Shown piece after piece: positions 10,345 through 20,239 of a stretch of DNA of 64,000 nucleotides; positions within the stretch are counted from its first letter, which is position 1, and each line of letters starts with the position of its first letter. Source of the stretch: Hydrangea macrophylla (lineage: Eukaryota; Streptophyta; Magnoliopsida; Cornales; Hydrangeaceae); NCBI GenBank assembly GCA_033977485.1, contig CM066984.1, positions 44,833,100-44,897,099 on the forward strand. Direction: 5' to 3'. The position numbers were made by a program, and so were the translations under genes. Below the pieces are notes generated by a model that made no database searches, was not told the origin of the DNA, and saw only the letters and a program-made list of their open reading frames with translations.

Positions 10345-11310
10345 AGATTAATTCAGTTCTTGAAAGAGAGCCAAGACGTCTTTGCCCGGTGCCATGAACA
10401 CATGCCCAAAATTGACTCCCGGGTCATATCCCACCGACTTAGCATTGACCCAAGCTGCTGCTCGGTCAAAAAGAAATGGAGGGGTATGGCCCTCGAAAGG
10501 CAGGAAGTAGTGCATGAAGAACTCGGGCAACTTCTCAAAACCAAATTCGTCCGGGAAGTATAGTATCCTGACTAGCTAGCCAACGTGGTGCTAGTCAAGA
10601 AAAGCAACGGGAAGTGGAGGATGTGCGTGGATTTCACCGACCTAAATAAGGCATGCCCCAAGGATTGTTATCCATTACCCAGGATAGACCTCCTTGTTGA
10701 CTCCATGACCGGCCACTCACTTCTCTCATTTATGGACGCCTACTCAGGATACAAGCAGATCTGCATGTATCCCGGGGACGAAGAGAAGACCTCTTTCATC
10801 ACTGACTAGGGGATATATTGCTACAAGGTGATGCCCTCTGGGCTCAAAAACACCAGGACAACTTATCAGCTCCTGGACAACCATATTTTCAAAGACCTGA
10901 TCGGAAAAACGATAGAGGTATATGTTGATAACCTCCTGGTCAAAAGCCGGGATGAGTTCGATCATCTCGAGCACTTGGCTGAGGCCTTCAGCATCTTAAG
11001 AATGTTTTGGATGAGGTTGAACCAGACCAAATGCACATTTGGAGTCTTGTCCGAGAAGTTCTTAGGACACGTAGTTAGCAGGTGGTGAATTGAGGGGAAC
11101 CCCAAAAAAATCCAAGCAATCATCAACATGCGATCGCCCAGGTCAACAAATGAAATTCAAAGTTTGGCTAGACGGGTGGCAACACTGAACATATTTATCT
11201 GCCAAGCTATTGAACGGTGCCTGCCGTGCTTCACGATCCTTTGTAGAGCTTTTTAGTGGTCAGAAGAATGTGAAAAGGCATTTCAGAACCTCAAGAAGTA
11301 CCTGACGTCG
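10345..11310 (+). pseudogene. pol: Reverse transcriptase of element A
   Basis: The RT domain runs from about 10360, with the fingers/palm core at 10585-11088: KSNGKWRMCVDFTDLNKACP, YPLPRIDLLVDS, LSFMDAYSGYKQI, then YCYKVMPSGLKN, and IEVYVDNLLVKS. The catalytic box is YVDN instead of YVDD, which removes one metal-binding Asp. Stops lie at 10561 (TAG), 10807 (TAG) and 11086 (TGA). The family copies RNA into DNA inside the particle; this copy cannot. Position and sequence fit a Ty3/gypsy RT of the Tat clade. Confidence 0.88.
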
Positions 11311-11720
11311 CCTCCTCTACTCTCAACGCCCGTACCAAAGGAGGAGTTGTTCCTATACTTGGTGGTGTCACCTTCAGCGGTAAGCTAGGCACTTATTCGA
11401 GAGAAGCACGGGATACAGTTCCAGGTTTATTACATAAGTCGGATGCTCCAAGGCACGAAAAGTAGGTATTCTTGCATCAAGAAGCACACCTTTACCCTCA
11501 TCACCTCTGCCCGAAGACTCTGCCCATACTTTCAGGACCATGTCATTGTGGTCCTCAGGGATCAACCCCTTTGTCGGATCCTGTGCAGACCTGAAACATA
11601 TGGGAGGCTCATCAAGTGGCAATTGGAGTTGGAAGAATTTAATGTGGTCTACAGACCTAGGACGGCAATTAAGGGGAAGGCAGTGGCAAACTTTATTGTG
11701 GAGTTCACATATCCAAACGA
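11311..11720 (+). pseudogene. RNase H (first domain) of element A
   Basis: The segment encodes a gypsy RNase H/tether region with ITSARRLCPYFQDHVIVVLR and KWQLELEEFNVVYRPRTAIK, followed by a linker ending VANFIVEFT. The frame is open for 166 codons (11443-11943) and runs on into the second RNase H. The usual N-terminal active-site Asp region is damaged: there is a stop near 11386 and the YISRML segment is shifted. It degrades the RNA of RNA-DNA hybrids. Confidence 0.7.
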
Positions 11721-11769
11721 TCCAGTTGAAGAGCTCAACCTACCTGAGATACCGCCCAGCCTACAACTT

Positions 11770-12268
11770 GACACCTTGACTTGGATACTTTATGTGGATG
11801 GGTTTTTTAACAAAGAAGGCTGCGGAGCAAGGATCATCCTGACCACGCCTGATGGGATCCAGCTAGAGTATGCACTATGGTTCGGGTTTCAGACCTCTAA
11901 CAACAAAGTTGAGTACGAGGCCCTATTGGTAGGCTGCAATTAGCTACTTCAATGGGCGCGCAGCAAATCCAAGGATACAGCGACTCCCGGCTAGTTATCA
12001 ACCAAGTCAATCAGGAGTGTATGGCGCGAGAAGACAATATGGTGGCCTACCTGGCCCTCATTAGATCGATCACCAAATAGCTCAAAGGTTTCTTAATCAA
12101 AGAGATCCCGAGAGAGGAAAATACGAGGGCCGACCAGTTAGCGCATCTCGCATCGTCTTCCGAGATCCCGGTTTCTTAATAGCTCAAAGGTTTCTTAATC
12201 AAAGAGATCCCGAGAGAGGAAAATACGAGGGCCGACCAGTTAGCGCATCTCGCATCGTCTTCCGAGTT
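11770..12268 (+). pseudogene. Second (archaeal-type) RNase H of element A
   Basis: After the linker a new RNase H fold begins: WILYVDGFFNKEGCGARIIL, then TSNNKVEYEALLVGC, which hold the first Asp and the Glu of the active site. A second RNase H placed between RNase H 1 and integrase is a known acquisition of the Tat clade, and is the main reason for that assignment. A TAG at 11941 ends the frame. The distal part is disturbed by a 102-bp tandem duplication (12077-12268). Confidence 0.75.
12077..12268 (+). repeat. Tandem duplication, period 102 bp
   Basis: A segment of about 90 bp starting ATAGCTCAAAGGTTTC and ending CGTCTTCCGAG occurs twice with a spacing of 102 bases and almost no differences. 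It lies at the end of the second RNase H. The near-identity means it arose after the surrounding pol decayed. Confidence 0.9.
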
Positions 12269-12269
12269 G

Positions 12270-13440
12270 GATCTGCCTAGGATAAGGGTAGAGCATCTGC
12301 CCGAGCCTAGTATTTCTGACTTGGAAGGTATGGACGTTGACCCAATCGATGTAGGGCCCAGCTGGATTGATCCTATCATAAAGTTCCTCACCACCGGATG
12401 TCTGCCGAACAGGAAGGATGAAGCCTGCCAGGTCAAATATTGGGCGGCTCAATACCATCTTGTTGACGACATCCTTTACAAAAGGGGATTATCTATCCCT
12501 TACCTCCAGTGCATCCACCCCACCGGATGCTGCAAGGTTATTATTAGCTGACGATGGCCTGGGATTTCCAAGAATATGTGAAATGATGTGACAAATGCTA
12601 AAGGCATGCCAACATAATCAACTGCCCAGCGCAGTTCTAAACTCCAATCCTAAGCCCTTGGCCGTTTGCTCAGTGGGGCATCAACATAGTCAGAACCCTC
12701 CTTATGGCAAGGGGGCAGGTCAAGTTTGCTGTCATCTTAGTGTACTACTTTACAAAGTAGGCAGAGGGCTAGCCCTTGGCAACGATAATCGAGAAGAAGA
12801 TGGAGATTTGTTTTGAGAAGAACATCCTCAGTAGGTACGGCATCCCTCGGGTACTAGTCAGCCACAATGGCAGGTAGTTCAACACCCCGGTATTCTGGCA
12901 ATTGTACTCGGTCTATGGTATATCGAATCACTATTCTTCTCCCAAGAATCCTCATGCCAATGGTCAAGCCGAGGTGACAAAGTGGACAATTCTGCAGTCC
13001 ATCAAAACCAGGCTTGAACAAGCCAAGGGACTTTGGGCCAAAGAACTACTGAAATTTCTGTAGGCCTATACTACCCCCCCGAGCAGCAATTGGAGAAACA
13101 CCATTCTCACTTACCTTGGCATTAAGGCAATGGTACCCACAGAGCTCAGATTGCCAACTTATCGGGTGGCAAATTTCAGTGAAGATGGCAACGAGGAAGC
13201 CCCAAAGGGGAACTTGACCTAATAGTAGAAAAAAAGGGACCGGGAGTATCTGAAAGTCGCAGCCTACAAGCAGTAGGTCATACGATATTTCAACAGCAAG
13301 GTAAAGAACCGTAGTTTCCAGATCGGGGATCTTGTCCTCAACGCAGTCAATCAGTCAACCAAAGTCCCGAGTCACGGACAACTCGGACCAAACTGGGAAG
13401 GCTCATACATAATGACCCGGTCAACCGTCCGGGAACCTAC
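12270..13440 (+). pseudogene. Integrase of element A
   Basis: The integrase N-terminal linker is open at 12267-12551 (RIRVEHLPEPSISDLEGMDV onward). The core lies at about 12665-13220. It includes the ARGQVKFAVILVYYFTK segment, GIPRVLVSHNGR and NPHANGQAEVTKW. In the D,D,E triad, the first Asp position reads Tyr and the second reads His; the Glu in QAEV is present. Several TAG stops occur. After the core, a conserved GDLVL segment is followed by the usual C-terminal tail. The gene is clearly dead. In life it would insert the cDNA, giving the 5-bp duplications seen here. Confidence 0.82.
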
Positions 13441-14289
13441 TGGTTGAAAATCCTAGATGGGTAGTAACTGACACAACCCTAGAACGTAGAGCATCTACGG
13501 ATGTATTTTCAGTAAGCTATAGAATAGAACTGGTTACGGACTTATGTTTACACAAAAATGTAGCTCTTTTCGAGCAGTTTTTCTATTTGAATACAAAGCT
13601 TCTTTTCCAACAAGTGTTAACAGTGTTCCATGACACCAAAAAGACATCAGGTTCATACTCGAGGCATAAAAATACCTCGGGATCATGCCCGAGGCACCAG
13701 TTTCACTTAGGCCCTGAACCTACGACGGCGGCAAATCCCCCTAGGTGGCTAATGATAGCAAACTCAAAAATACCCCAGAACTACCAACGTTTTGGGTCGA
13801 TTCCCTACGATCACTCCCTCCACAGAGGCCCAACTTAGCAAAGCTTGGGTTGCAGGGGGGTACTGGACTAAAATAGGAAATCACACCGAGCACTAATAGG
13901 ACTTGGAATTAATTCCAAAAAACATTCCAAAGTACCTATAGTGACCAGAGAAATCGTCCGGATAGCAATAGGGCCAAAATCCTACACTATACCGGACGGG
14001 ACCATCAAACCCAATTTTATAAGTACAGGTCCCTAGAAGTCCAAATGTTCCCTACTGGTCACAGATTCAAACCTTTTGCTAAGTCAGGGTTTTGGTATGA
14101 ATAACAACCGAGTGGGCATCGGCAATTATAAACACAGGCATACAAGTATAAGGACATGGACAATAATTTCTGCAAAAGATGACCTCAGAGGGCCTTTTCA
14201 TTACTTGTTAAAAAAATATGTACAATGCTTGGGGGCAATTATAGCAGCTTCCCCCCAAAAAATTATATATATATATACAAGATCGAAAA
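13441..14289 (+). other. Element A region between integrase and antisense gene
   Basis: Non-coding on the plus strand. It contains a small palindrome, CCTCGGGATCATGCCCGAGG (about 13676-13695), preceded by a partial copy (TCATACTCGAGGC near 13651). Tat-clade elements often carry extra non-coding sequence here. Confidence 0.5.
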
Positions 14290-14719
14290 CTATGGGTCGT
14301 CCATGACCACTATCCCCTCAGTCTTCCCAACCTCTCTACTTTGTATAGCTTCCTCCCCCGGTGTGCCCTCAGCAGTAGTACCTTCATCGGTGGTGGGTTG
14401 TACGTCCCAATAGTCAGAGTTCTTCCCGTCATAAGTTGAGATGTCCCACTCGAGATGGTCTTAGGCCAACCTTCTCTTCAGGTCATCATAGTCCTGAAAG
14501 AAGCCATCATCAAAGGCCTCCTCAATAGACCCTGCGACCACCGCCTCGGATAAAGCCTTCTCCCGAGCCTCTGCCACCACCAGACTTGCCTGGGCGACCT
14601 ATAGTTCCGCCAAGGCGGTCGCCAACTCTGCCTGCACTGCTCCAATCCCAGAGCCAAGCCCTCTTATCCTTCTCCATGGCCAGGGCTGATTCCTTAGCCT
14701 CCAGAGCGACCCACTCCTT
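14290..14719 (-). pseudogene. Distal part of antisense gene of element A
   Basis: Read on the minus strand from 14719, one frame gives a coiled Ala/Glu-rich stretch (QAELATALAEL, then VAQASLVVAEAREKALSEAV), followed by an acidic-aromatic segment with DDGFFQDYDDLKRRLA. This fits the C-terminal half of the antisense ORF known from Tat-type elements. Its N-terminal half is at 50043-51415; copia B1 lies between. Two in-frame TAG/TAA stops are visible. Confidence 0.55.
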
Positions 14720-15317
14720 TGATAGGTTTAAAATTTTAATTTAAACACGCAGCGGAAAGATTAAGTTACAAAAACTTTATTGGTAGCCCGGATCTACTAC
14801 TCGTCAACTCTATAGATGCGTATGCACAAGAGGGAGAAGATTTATACCTCAGGGCTTGAACCGAATCCTGAAATCTTTGACTTCCAGTAGCCTCCATTAG
14901 ATGGTGTTCACTCTTATAACTCCTGCGGATGCTCCAGGAGAGGCTAGGGTTGGTGGGAGCCCTAATAAAGAGGATAGAGTAGGGTTAGGGACTCTAAAAC
15001 AGTTTCCGTAGCCTCTAGTATATAAAATGACAAAATCTTTTTTTTGGATGCAGCTGCCCTATTTTTAGATTCCCATAACCGACTTCACTTTCAATCGATC
15101 GAAGTGGCTTGGATAGATCGATTGAACAACCTTTGATTGATCGAACCTGTCTAGACTTCAATCGATTGAAGCAACTTCAATCGATCGAACCAATCTTGAC
15201 AGCATCTCAAGTGTCTTTCCAAACATCCTAGCAAATCTAAGAGTGGGAACTCTTAGTTTCTTTATTATTAGCTTAGACCAGTAGTTAATTCCCATGATCA
15301 AACTCTTTGATCAGCAA
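14720..15317 (-). mobile_element. 3' LTR of copia B1, left segment
   Basis: Matches the start of the B1 5' LTR (48581 onward). It is cut at 15317 by element C and resumes at 42177, ending ACCCAACA at 43052, about 1.47 kb in total. The TATA box of the other LTR (TATAAATAG at 48928-48936) reads TAAAAATAG here, near 15058. It contains five TTCAATCGATCGAA-type palindromes (15091-15190). The first bases (TGATAGG) are shorter than in the other LTR, so the tip may be deleted. Confidence 0.82.
15313..15317. repeat. Target duplication AGCAA of element C
   Basis: AGCAA precedes the C terminus TGACACAACT and recurs at 42172-42176. Removing C restores the uninterrupted LTR seen at 49173 onward. Confidence 0.9.
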
Positions 15318-16956
15318 TGACACAACTAAATAGTTGTGCACTCTTGTGCAACACCCAAGTGTAAGTGATCATGCAAGTAAAACTGGATAAGTCCAGGTCG
15401 ATCCCACAGGGAAGGAACATGAAGAATATATACTCAGTTACAACCTAAAGAAAAAAAACGAAAATACGAATGTGGGAGTGGAAGTTCTAATGAATCCTAA
15501 TTAATTAAATTAAACTAGATAACAAACTTAAGCATAAAGAAACATAATTAATTAAACAAGTAAACTAAAGGTGTTGGAAACACGGGAATCCATATTGATC
15601 CTAACCATCTACCATGCATACTCATTAATGTTCTATGGAGTTCATTCCTTTTCAGCATTCTGTATTTTTCTAAAGATATAAGAATCAATAGCCCTTTCAT
15701 GAACGGGACTACATCATCACAGTTGATTTAAAACACTTGGAAGATAGTTTAAAACAATGGTTATTACTTGCACTCAAAATGGTGTTAGCATTCAAAGTGG
15801 TTTTCAAAAGTCATTGAAGAAAATGCCTTAAGGCTTTAGGTTATAAAAACTATTGTGACAAACTGAGCTTATTAGGGACAATTTGATGACAGATTTCTAA
15901 AACAGAAAGTCATGGAATACTTAAAAGAATCATCTCAGAAATTAACATGTTCGATCGATCGAAGCGCTCTCGATCGATCGGACTGCCTTATCCTTCAATC
16001 GATCGAAATGCCTTCGATCGCTTGACTATGGCTCGGGTTCGATCGATCGAAATACCTTCGATCGATTGAGTCCAACGTTTCTAAAGATTGCATGGCAGAG
16101 GCTGGAAATCAATATTTCATCACATATTCCTAACGTCTAAACTATGGAAACATGAATAAACAAATACCGAAACAATAACCTAGAGTAATCATAACACATA
16201 AACTAATAACAATCAAATAACAAGGATTGGAAAGAAAAACCTGGAAATAATCTAAATTAAACTTGAAATAAACATGAAATCCACTTAAATCTTCAATAAT
16301 CTTCAATATAACAATAGAAAAGAGGAAGAAAAATAAGAATCTAACCTAATCTACTCCTAATCTAACCCTAAAACTACCCTAAATTGCTGTTTTTCGCATT
16401 CTAAGGCATCCTCTCCTCGTCTGGTGTCAAAATGACTTATATATAGGGTTCCTGCAGAGTTTACACAACTTTTGGATGAAAATAAAGTTCAATCGATCGA
16501 GCTTAGTTCGATCGATCGAACTCTCAATCGATTGAACTCTGATTAAGGGCTTGAACTCCTCTGATTTTGACAGCTCAGCGCACAGATGTGTGAATGGCCA
16601 TAACTTTTCACTCAGACCTCGGATTGATCGCCCGATTACGGCCACGTTACTGTAACTCAAAGATCTACATTTTGTATTTCTAGGACAATCTTCTAAATCT
16701 GAAGTCTTCATTGTCAAAATTGGCATTTTCTCAGCTGCTTCCGTTATTCCATCCACCAGAATCACTTTTCTTTAGCTCCACTCCAATGATTTACATCCTA
16801 ATACCTATAAAACAATACCAAAACATATATTTTAGCATTAATACAATAAAAAGAACATTGCTATAAGAATATACCTAAATCTAGGGACTTGGGGATAAAA
16901 GTATGCATAAAGGAAAATGTATTACTCTATAAATATGCACTTTTCTCCTCGAATCA
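15318..16956 (-). mobile_element. 3' LTR of element C
   Basis: 1.64 kb, TGACACAACTAAATAG...CTCGAATCA. Its partner is 17860-42171. A TATATATAAG box (minus strand) lies near 16436-16446. TTCGATCGATCGAA-type palindromes occur at 15950-16070 and 16488-16540. The minus-strand reading puts the polypurine tract TTGGGGGGTG just outside its right edge. Confidence 0.9.
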
Positions 16957-17203
16957 CACCCCCCAACTAGCTCGTTGCTAGTCCCTAGCAATGAAGCGAA
17001 CTACAACAATGTTTAATTAACTCTAAAAATTGAAAACAAAAGAAAGTAAAAATCCTAAATCACTTTTGCAGGAATCACGATTGCATTTAGCATATGCAAC
17101 AAGCCTTTAAACCCCTAGGTTTCCCCTAGTGGACGAGTGTTGTCTCGTGAGGGTTTGCAGTGAATCTACCCACAAAATTCATGTTCATGGTAATGGTTCT
17201 AGT

Positions 17204-17692
17204 TTAAATGTTTTCAAGTGCACTATCTAGCCTTTTCATTTCACTAAGCAGTAATTTTAACATACCATTATCCTCAACTTGGTTATTCTCCTCATTATTA
17301 CTATACGAAGTTTCGCCCCATTGTGGTTGATAGTAATTCCCATCCCATTGTGTTTGTGGACAAGACTCGCTAAAGGGAAAGTCTTGGTACGTTTGGTAAT
17401 CGTGGGAGCTACTACTATATCCCACATTATCATTTTGGTTATATCCCCATTGTGATTGATAGAACTCTTCATGTGAAGGTTCTTGATACGTTTGATAATA
17501 TGGGGGACTACAATTATTGTTTTCCCATTGTGGTGGTTGGTAACACTCGGGTTGATAATGCGCGTCATATGTGGGTGCTTGCCAATTCGGGGGATAACTA
17601 TTTTGATTTTCAAGTATGTACCTATTATTGGTGCTTGTGTTGTATGGAGGGCAATATGGATAAGACAGGTTTATCCAAAAAAATTTAAACAA
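17204..17692 (-). CDS. Tyr/Gln/Asn-rich ORF of element C
   Basis: The minus-strand ORF has 162 codons. I do not recognise a catalytic family. About residues 15-140 are low-complexity, rich in Tyr, Gln, Asn, Pro, Ser and Trp. They repeat a loose unit around YQTYQ and QWGYNQ / QTQWDGNYYQPQWG. The C-terminal 25 residues (NGMLKLLLSEMKRLDSALENI) look like a short amphipathic helix. Composition is prion-like or Gag-tail-like; a role in RNA binding or particle assembly is a guess. The first residues (MFKFFWINLSY) may come from a later start than the original, since the reading frame could begin further upstream. It is the only open frame in an element with no other coding room. Confidence 0.5.
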   Translation of the reverse strand: MFKFFWINLSYPYCPPYNTSTNNRYILENQNSYPPNWQAPTYDAHYQPECYQPPQWENNNCSPPYYQTYQEPSHEEFYQSQWGYNQNDNVGYSSSSHDYQTYQDFPFSESCPQTQWDGNYYQPQWGETSYSNNEENNQVEDNGMLKLLLSEMKRLDSALENI

Positions 17693-17835
17693 TAAAATTT
17701 TTTATTTATTTACTTGTGAGAGAAAAAGTCCAAAGTTTTTATTATTATTATTTTTTTCTTAAATATATATATATATATTTTTGAATAGTAAGAAAAAATT
17801 GGAAATAACTTAGTAAAATCCTAACCTAGTTGCCT

Positions 17836-17853
17836 TCCCCGGCAACGGCGCCA
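17836..17853 (-). other. Primer binding site of element C
   Basis: On the minus strand it reads TGGCGCCGTTGCCGGGGA, the primer site typical of Athila-related gypsy elements. It fixes the element orientation and identifies 17860-42171 as the 5' LTR. Confidence 0.88.
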
Positions 17854-17859
17854 AAAACT

Positions 17860-18567
17860 TGACACGACTAAATAGTTGTGCGCTCTTGTGCAACACCCAA
17901 GTCTAGGTGATTGTGCAAGTAATACTGGATAAGTCCAGGTCGATCGCACAGGGAAGGAACAGGAAGAATATATACTCAGTTACAACCTAAAGAAAAAGAA
18001 AAGAAAATAAGAATGTGGGAGTGGAAGTTCTAACGAATCCTAATTAATTAAATTAAACTAGATAACAAACTAAAGCATAAAGAAACATAATTAATTAAAC
18101 AAGTAAACTAAAGGTGTTGGAAACACGTGAATCCATATTGATCCTAACCATCTACCATGCATACTCATTAATGTTCTATGGAGTTCATTCCTTTTCAGCA
18201 TTTCGTATTTTTCTAAAGATATAGAATCAATAGGCCTTTCATGACCGGGACTACATCATCACAGTTAATTTAAAATACTTGGAAGACGATTTAAAACAAT
18301 GGTTATTACTTGCACTCTAAATGGTGTTAGCATTCAAAGTGGTTTCAAAAGTCATTGAAGAAAATGCCTTAAGGCTTTAAGTTCTAAAAACTGTTGTGAT
18401 AAACTGAGCTTATTAGGGACAATTTGATGTCAGATTTCTAAAACAGAAAGTCATGGAATACGTAAAAGAATCATCGCAGAAATTAACATGTTCGATATAG
18501 GGTTCCTGTCTAGACTATTCCTAACATCTAAACTATGGAAACATGAATAAACAAATACAGAAACAAT
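17860..18567 (-). mobile_element. 5' LTR of element C, segment before the CACTA insertion
   Basis: Starts TGACACGACTAAATAG and follows the 3' LTR closely. At about 18493 roughly 175 bp of the LTR, including the palindrome array, is missing. It is replaced by a short filler (ATATAGGGTTCCTG) that also occurs elsewhere in the same LTR (16440 and 41654). CACTA element K is inserted at 18567. Confidence 0.88.
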
Positions 18568-19000
18568 CACTACAAGGAAAAAGGCCTTTTATGTCACTTA
18601 AAAAGTGACATAAATAGGTATTTATGTCACTTTTTTTTCCAATAAAAAGTGACATAAATGGAGGCGACATAAATGTTTTAAAAGTGACATAAATGTTTTA
18701 TAAAAGTGACATAAATGTTTCATAATACCAACACATTTGTTAATAAAAAGTGACAAATACTTAAAAGTGACATAAATACCATTTTATTTATGTCACTTTT
18801 AACCTAAAGTGACATAAAAGTAGAAAAGTGACATAAATACTAAACAAAATTATTACATCAAAGTCTTAAAAGTGACATAAATACTGTAAAAGTGACATAA
18901 AAACTTTAAAAGTGACATAAAAACTTTATAAAAGTGACATAAATGTGTAATTAGTTGTCAATTTTTTTAAAAATGACATAAATGTTTTAAATAATACTGA
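18568..19000. mobile_element. CACTA transposon K, left terminus and subterminal repeats
   Basis: K runs from 18568 to 41391 (22.8 kb including nested D). It begins CACTACAAGGAAA and ends in TTTCCTTGTAGTG, with AAT duplicated on both sides (18565-18567, 41392-41394). Removing it restores the LTR sequence GAAACAATAACCTAG seen in the partner LTR. The 3-bp duplication and CACTA ends identify the En/Spm superfamily. The first 430 bp hold about sixteen copies of AAAGTGACATAAAT in both orientations, the subterminal motif expected to bind the element's own transposition protein. Confidence 0.93.
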
Positions 19001-19382
19001 TTCAATACCACCCTGTAAAAACAATATATACCACCCTGTACATATTACCACCCTGTACAAAATTAAATCCAACTCAATGATCTATTTCAACTACTAAATT
19101 TCATCAATTCATCTCAATATCAACCAATTAATTGGACTGAACAAAAAAAATATACAATCGATCCGAGTCAAGTGTTAAACTAATAACATATACATATTAC
19201 ATAGTCATCAAAAAGTACTAACAAAACTATGAAAGCAACAAAAAAAAAAAATTCGCCCAACAAAAAAAGTGATTCGCTTGTTAGAACTTTCCATCAAAAT
19301 GTGAAATTTTGTACCTACAAAAGAAAAAGTTTTCATTAATTAGTTGTATATATAAAATAATAAAAGAGTAAAACTATGTTTG
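19001..19382. other. K: AT-rich non-coding sequence
   Basis: No ORF of interest. A CACCCTGTA phrase is repeated three times near 19009-19055. Confidence 0.4.
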
Positions 19383-19905
19383 GGGGTTTTGAGAGACCAA
19401 AATGTGTTCGGGGACTCGGAATGATGAAAGAGTCATTTTTTCGCATTATTTGTTAACCATGATTCCGTTATGCATTCCGTTTGTTCCCACAAGTTTATTT
19501 AGGCATGTTTGAAGTGTGAGTAATGTTTCGTGACGTTTGGTTAAGCGGTTTACAGTTTCAACCCTCAAAACCCCCAAGACTGAGTTTTTTCAAGCCTGTG
19601 TGATGAAAATGTCATTTTTTTCACATTATTTGTGAACCGTGATTCCGTTATGTATTCGGTTAGTTCCCACAAGTTTATTTAGGCATGTTTGAGGTGCGAG
19701 TAAGGTTTCTTGGTATTCGGATACACCCTTTACCATTTCACTACTCAAAACCTCAAAAACTAAGTTTTTTCAAGTCTAGGTGATGAAAAAGTTGTTTTTT
19801 CGCATTATTTGTGAACCGTGATTCCGTTATGCATTCGGTTAGTTCCCACAAGTTTCTTTAGGCATGTTTGAGGTGTGAGTAAGGTTTCGTGGCATTAGGG
19901 AAATA
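19383..19905. repeat. Tandem repeat, about 180 bp, three copies, in K
   Basis: Units are recognisable by GATGAAA...TCATTTTTTCGCATTATTTG followed by ATTCCGTTATGCATTC and CCCACAAGTTTATTTAGGC. They start at 19423, 19602 and 19782, a period of 179-180 bp. Copies differ by scattered substitutions. Confidence 0.85.
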
Positions 19906-19949
19906 GAGGAAGGAATGACATCATGGAGATTACAAACACCTAATCTCAA

Positions 19950-20174
19950 TTATGTTAAAAGAGGGAGCTTAGTAATGGCTTCAACCCAATTGCTTACTAT
20001 GCTAAGATCAACCACACTCAGATCAAGGTGTTTCATTAAGGAAAGATTAGAGAGCCACTCCAAGATTTTCACATTCAAACCAAAATTATAGCTGAGATCA
20101 AGAAAATGCAAGTTGGTAAGGTTCCTCACCATCTCATCCAATTCCGCAATTTTCCTCTTTAAATTGCTCCTCAT
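19950..20174 (-). pseudogene. Leucine-rich-repeat fragment captured in K
   Basis: A 74-codon minus-strand frame encodes about three LRR units: NLTNLHFLDLSYNF, LEWLSNLSLMKHLDLSVVDL and SNWVEAITKLPLLT. The DLS...NW...I.KLP pattern is characteristic of plant LRR receptor-like proteins of the EIX/Cf type, which sense extracellular ligands. Signal peptide, remaining repeats and the membrane anchor are absent, so this is a fragment. It lies inside K next to the coiled-coil exons and in the same orientation. Capture by the CACTA element is the simplest explanation; a nested insertion is the alternative. Confidence 0.65.
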
Positions 20175-20239
20175 TCAACATAAAAAGGTAGCCACAAAGT
20201 TGAAAAGGAACTTCTCGATGAAAGAATCTAGAACATCGA

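Larger units (their letters stand above)
16957..17859 (-). mobile_element. Internal region of non-autonomous element C
   Basis: Only about 0.9 kb lies between the two LTRs. It has a polypurine tract next to 16956, one ORF (17204-17692) and a primer site at 17836-17853, all on the minus strand. There is no room for protease, polymerase or integrase, and none is seen. The element must be moved by enzymes of an Athila/Tat-type helper, judging from the primer site. The LTRs are longer than in classical TRIMs. Confidence 0.85.
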
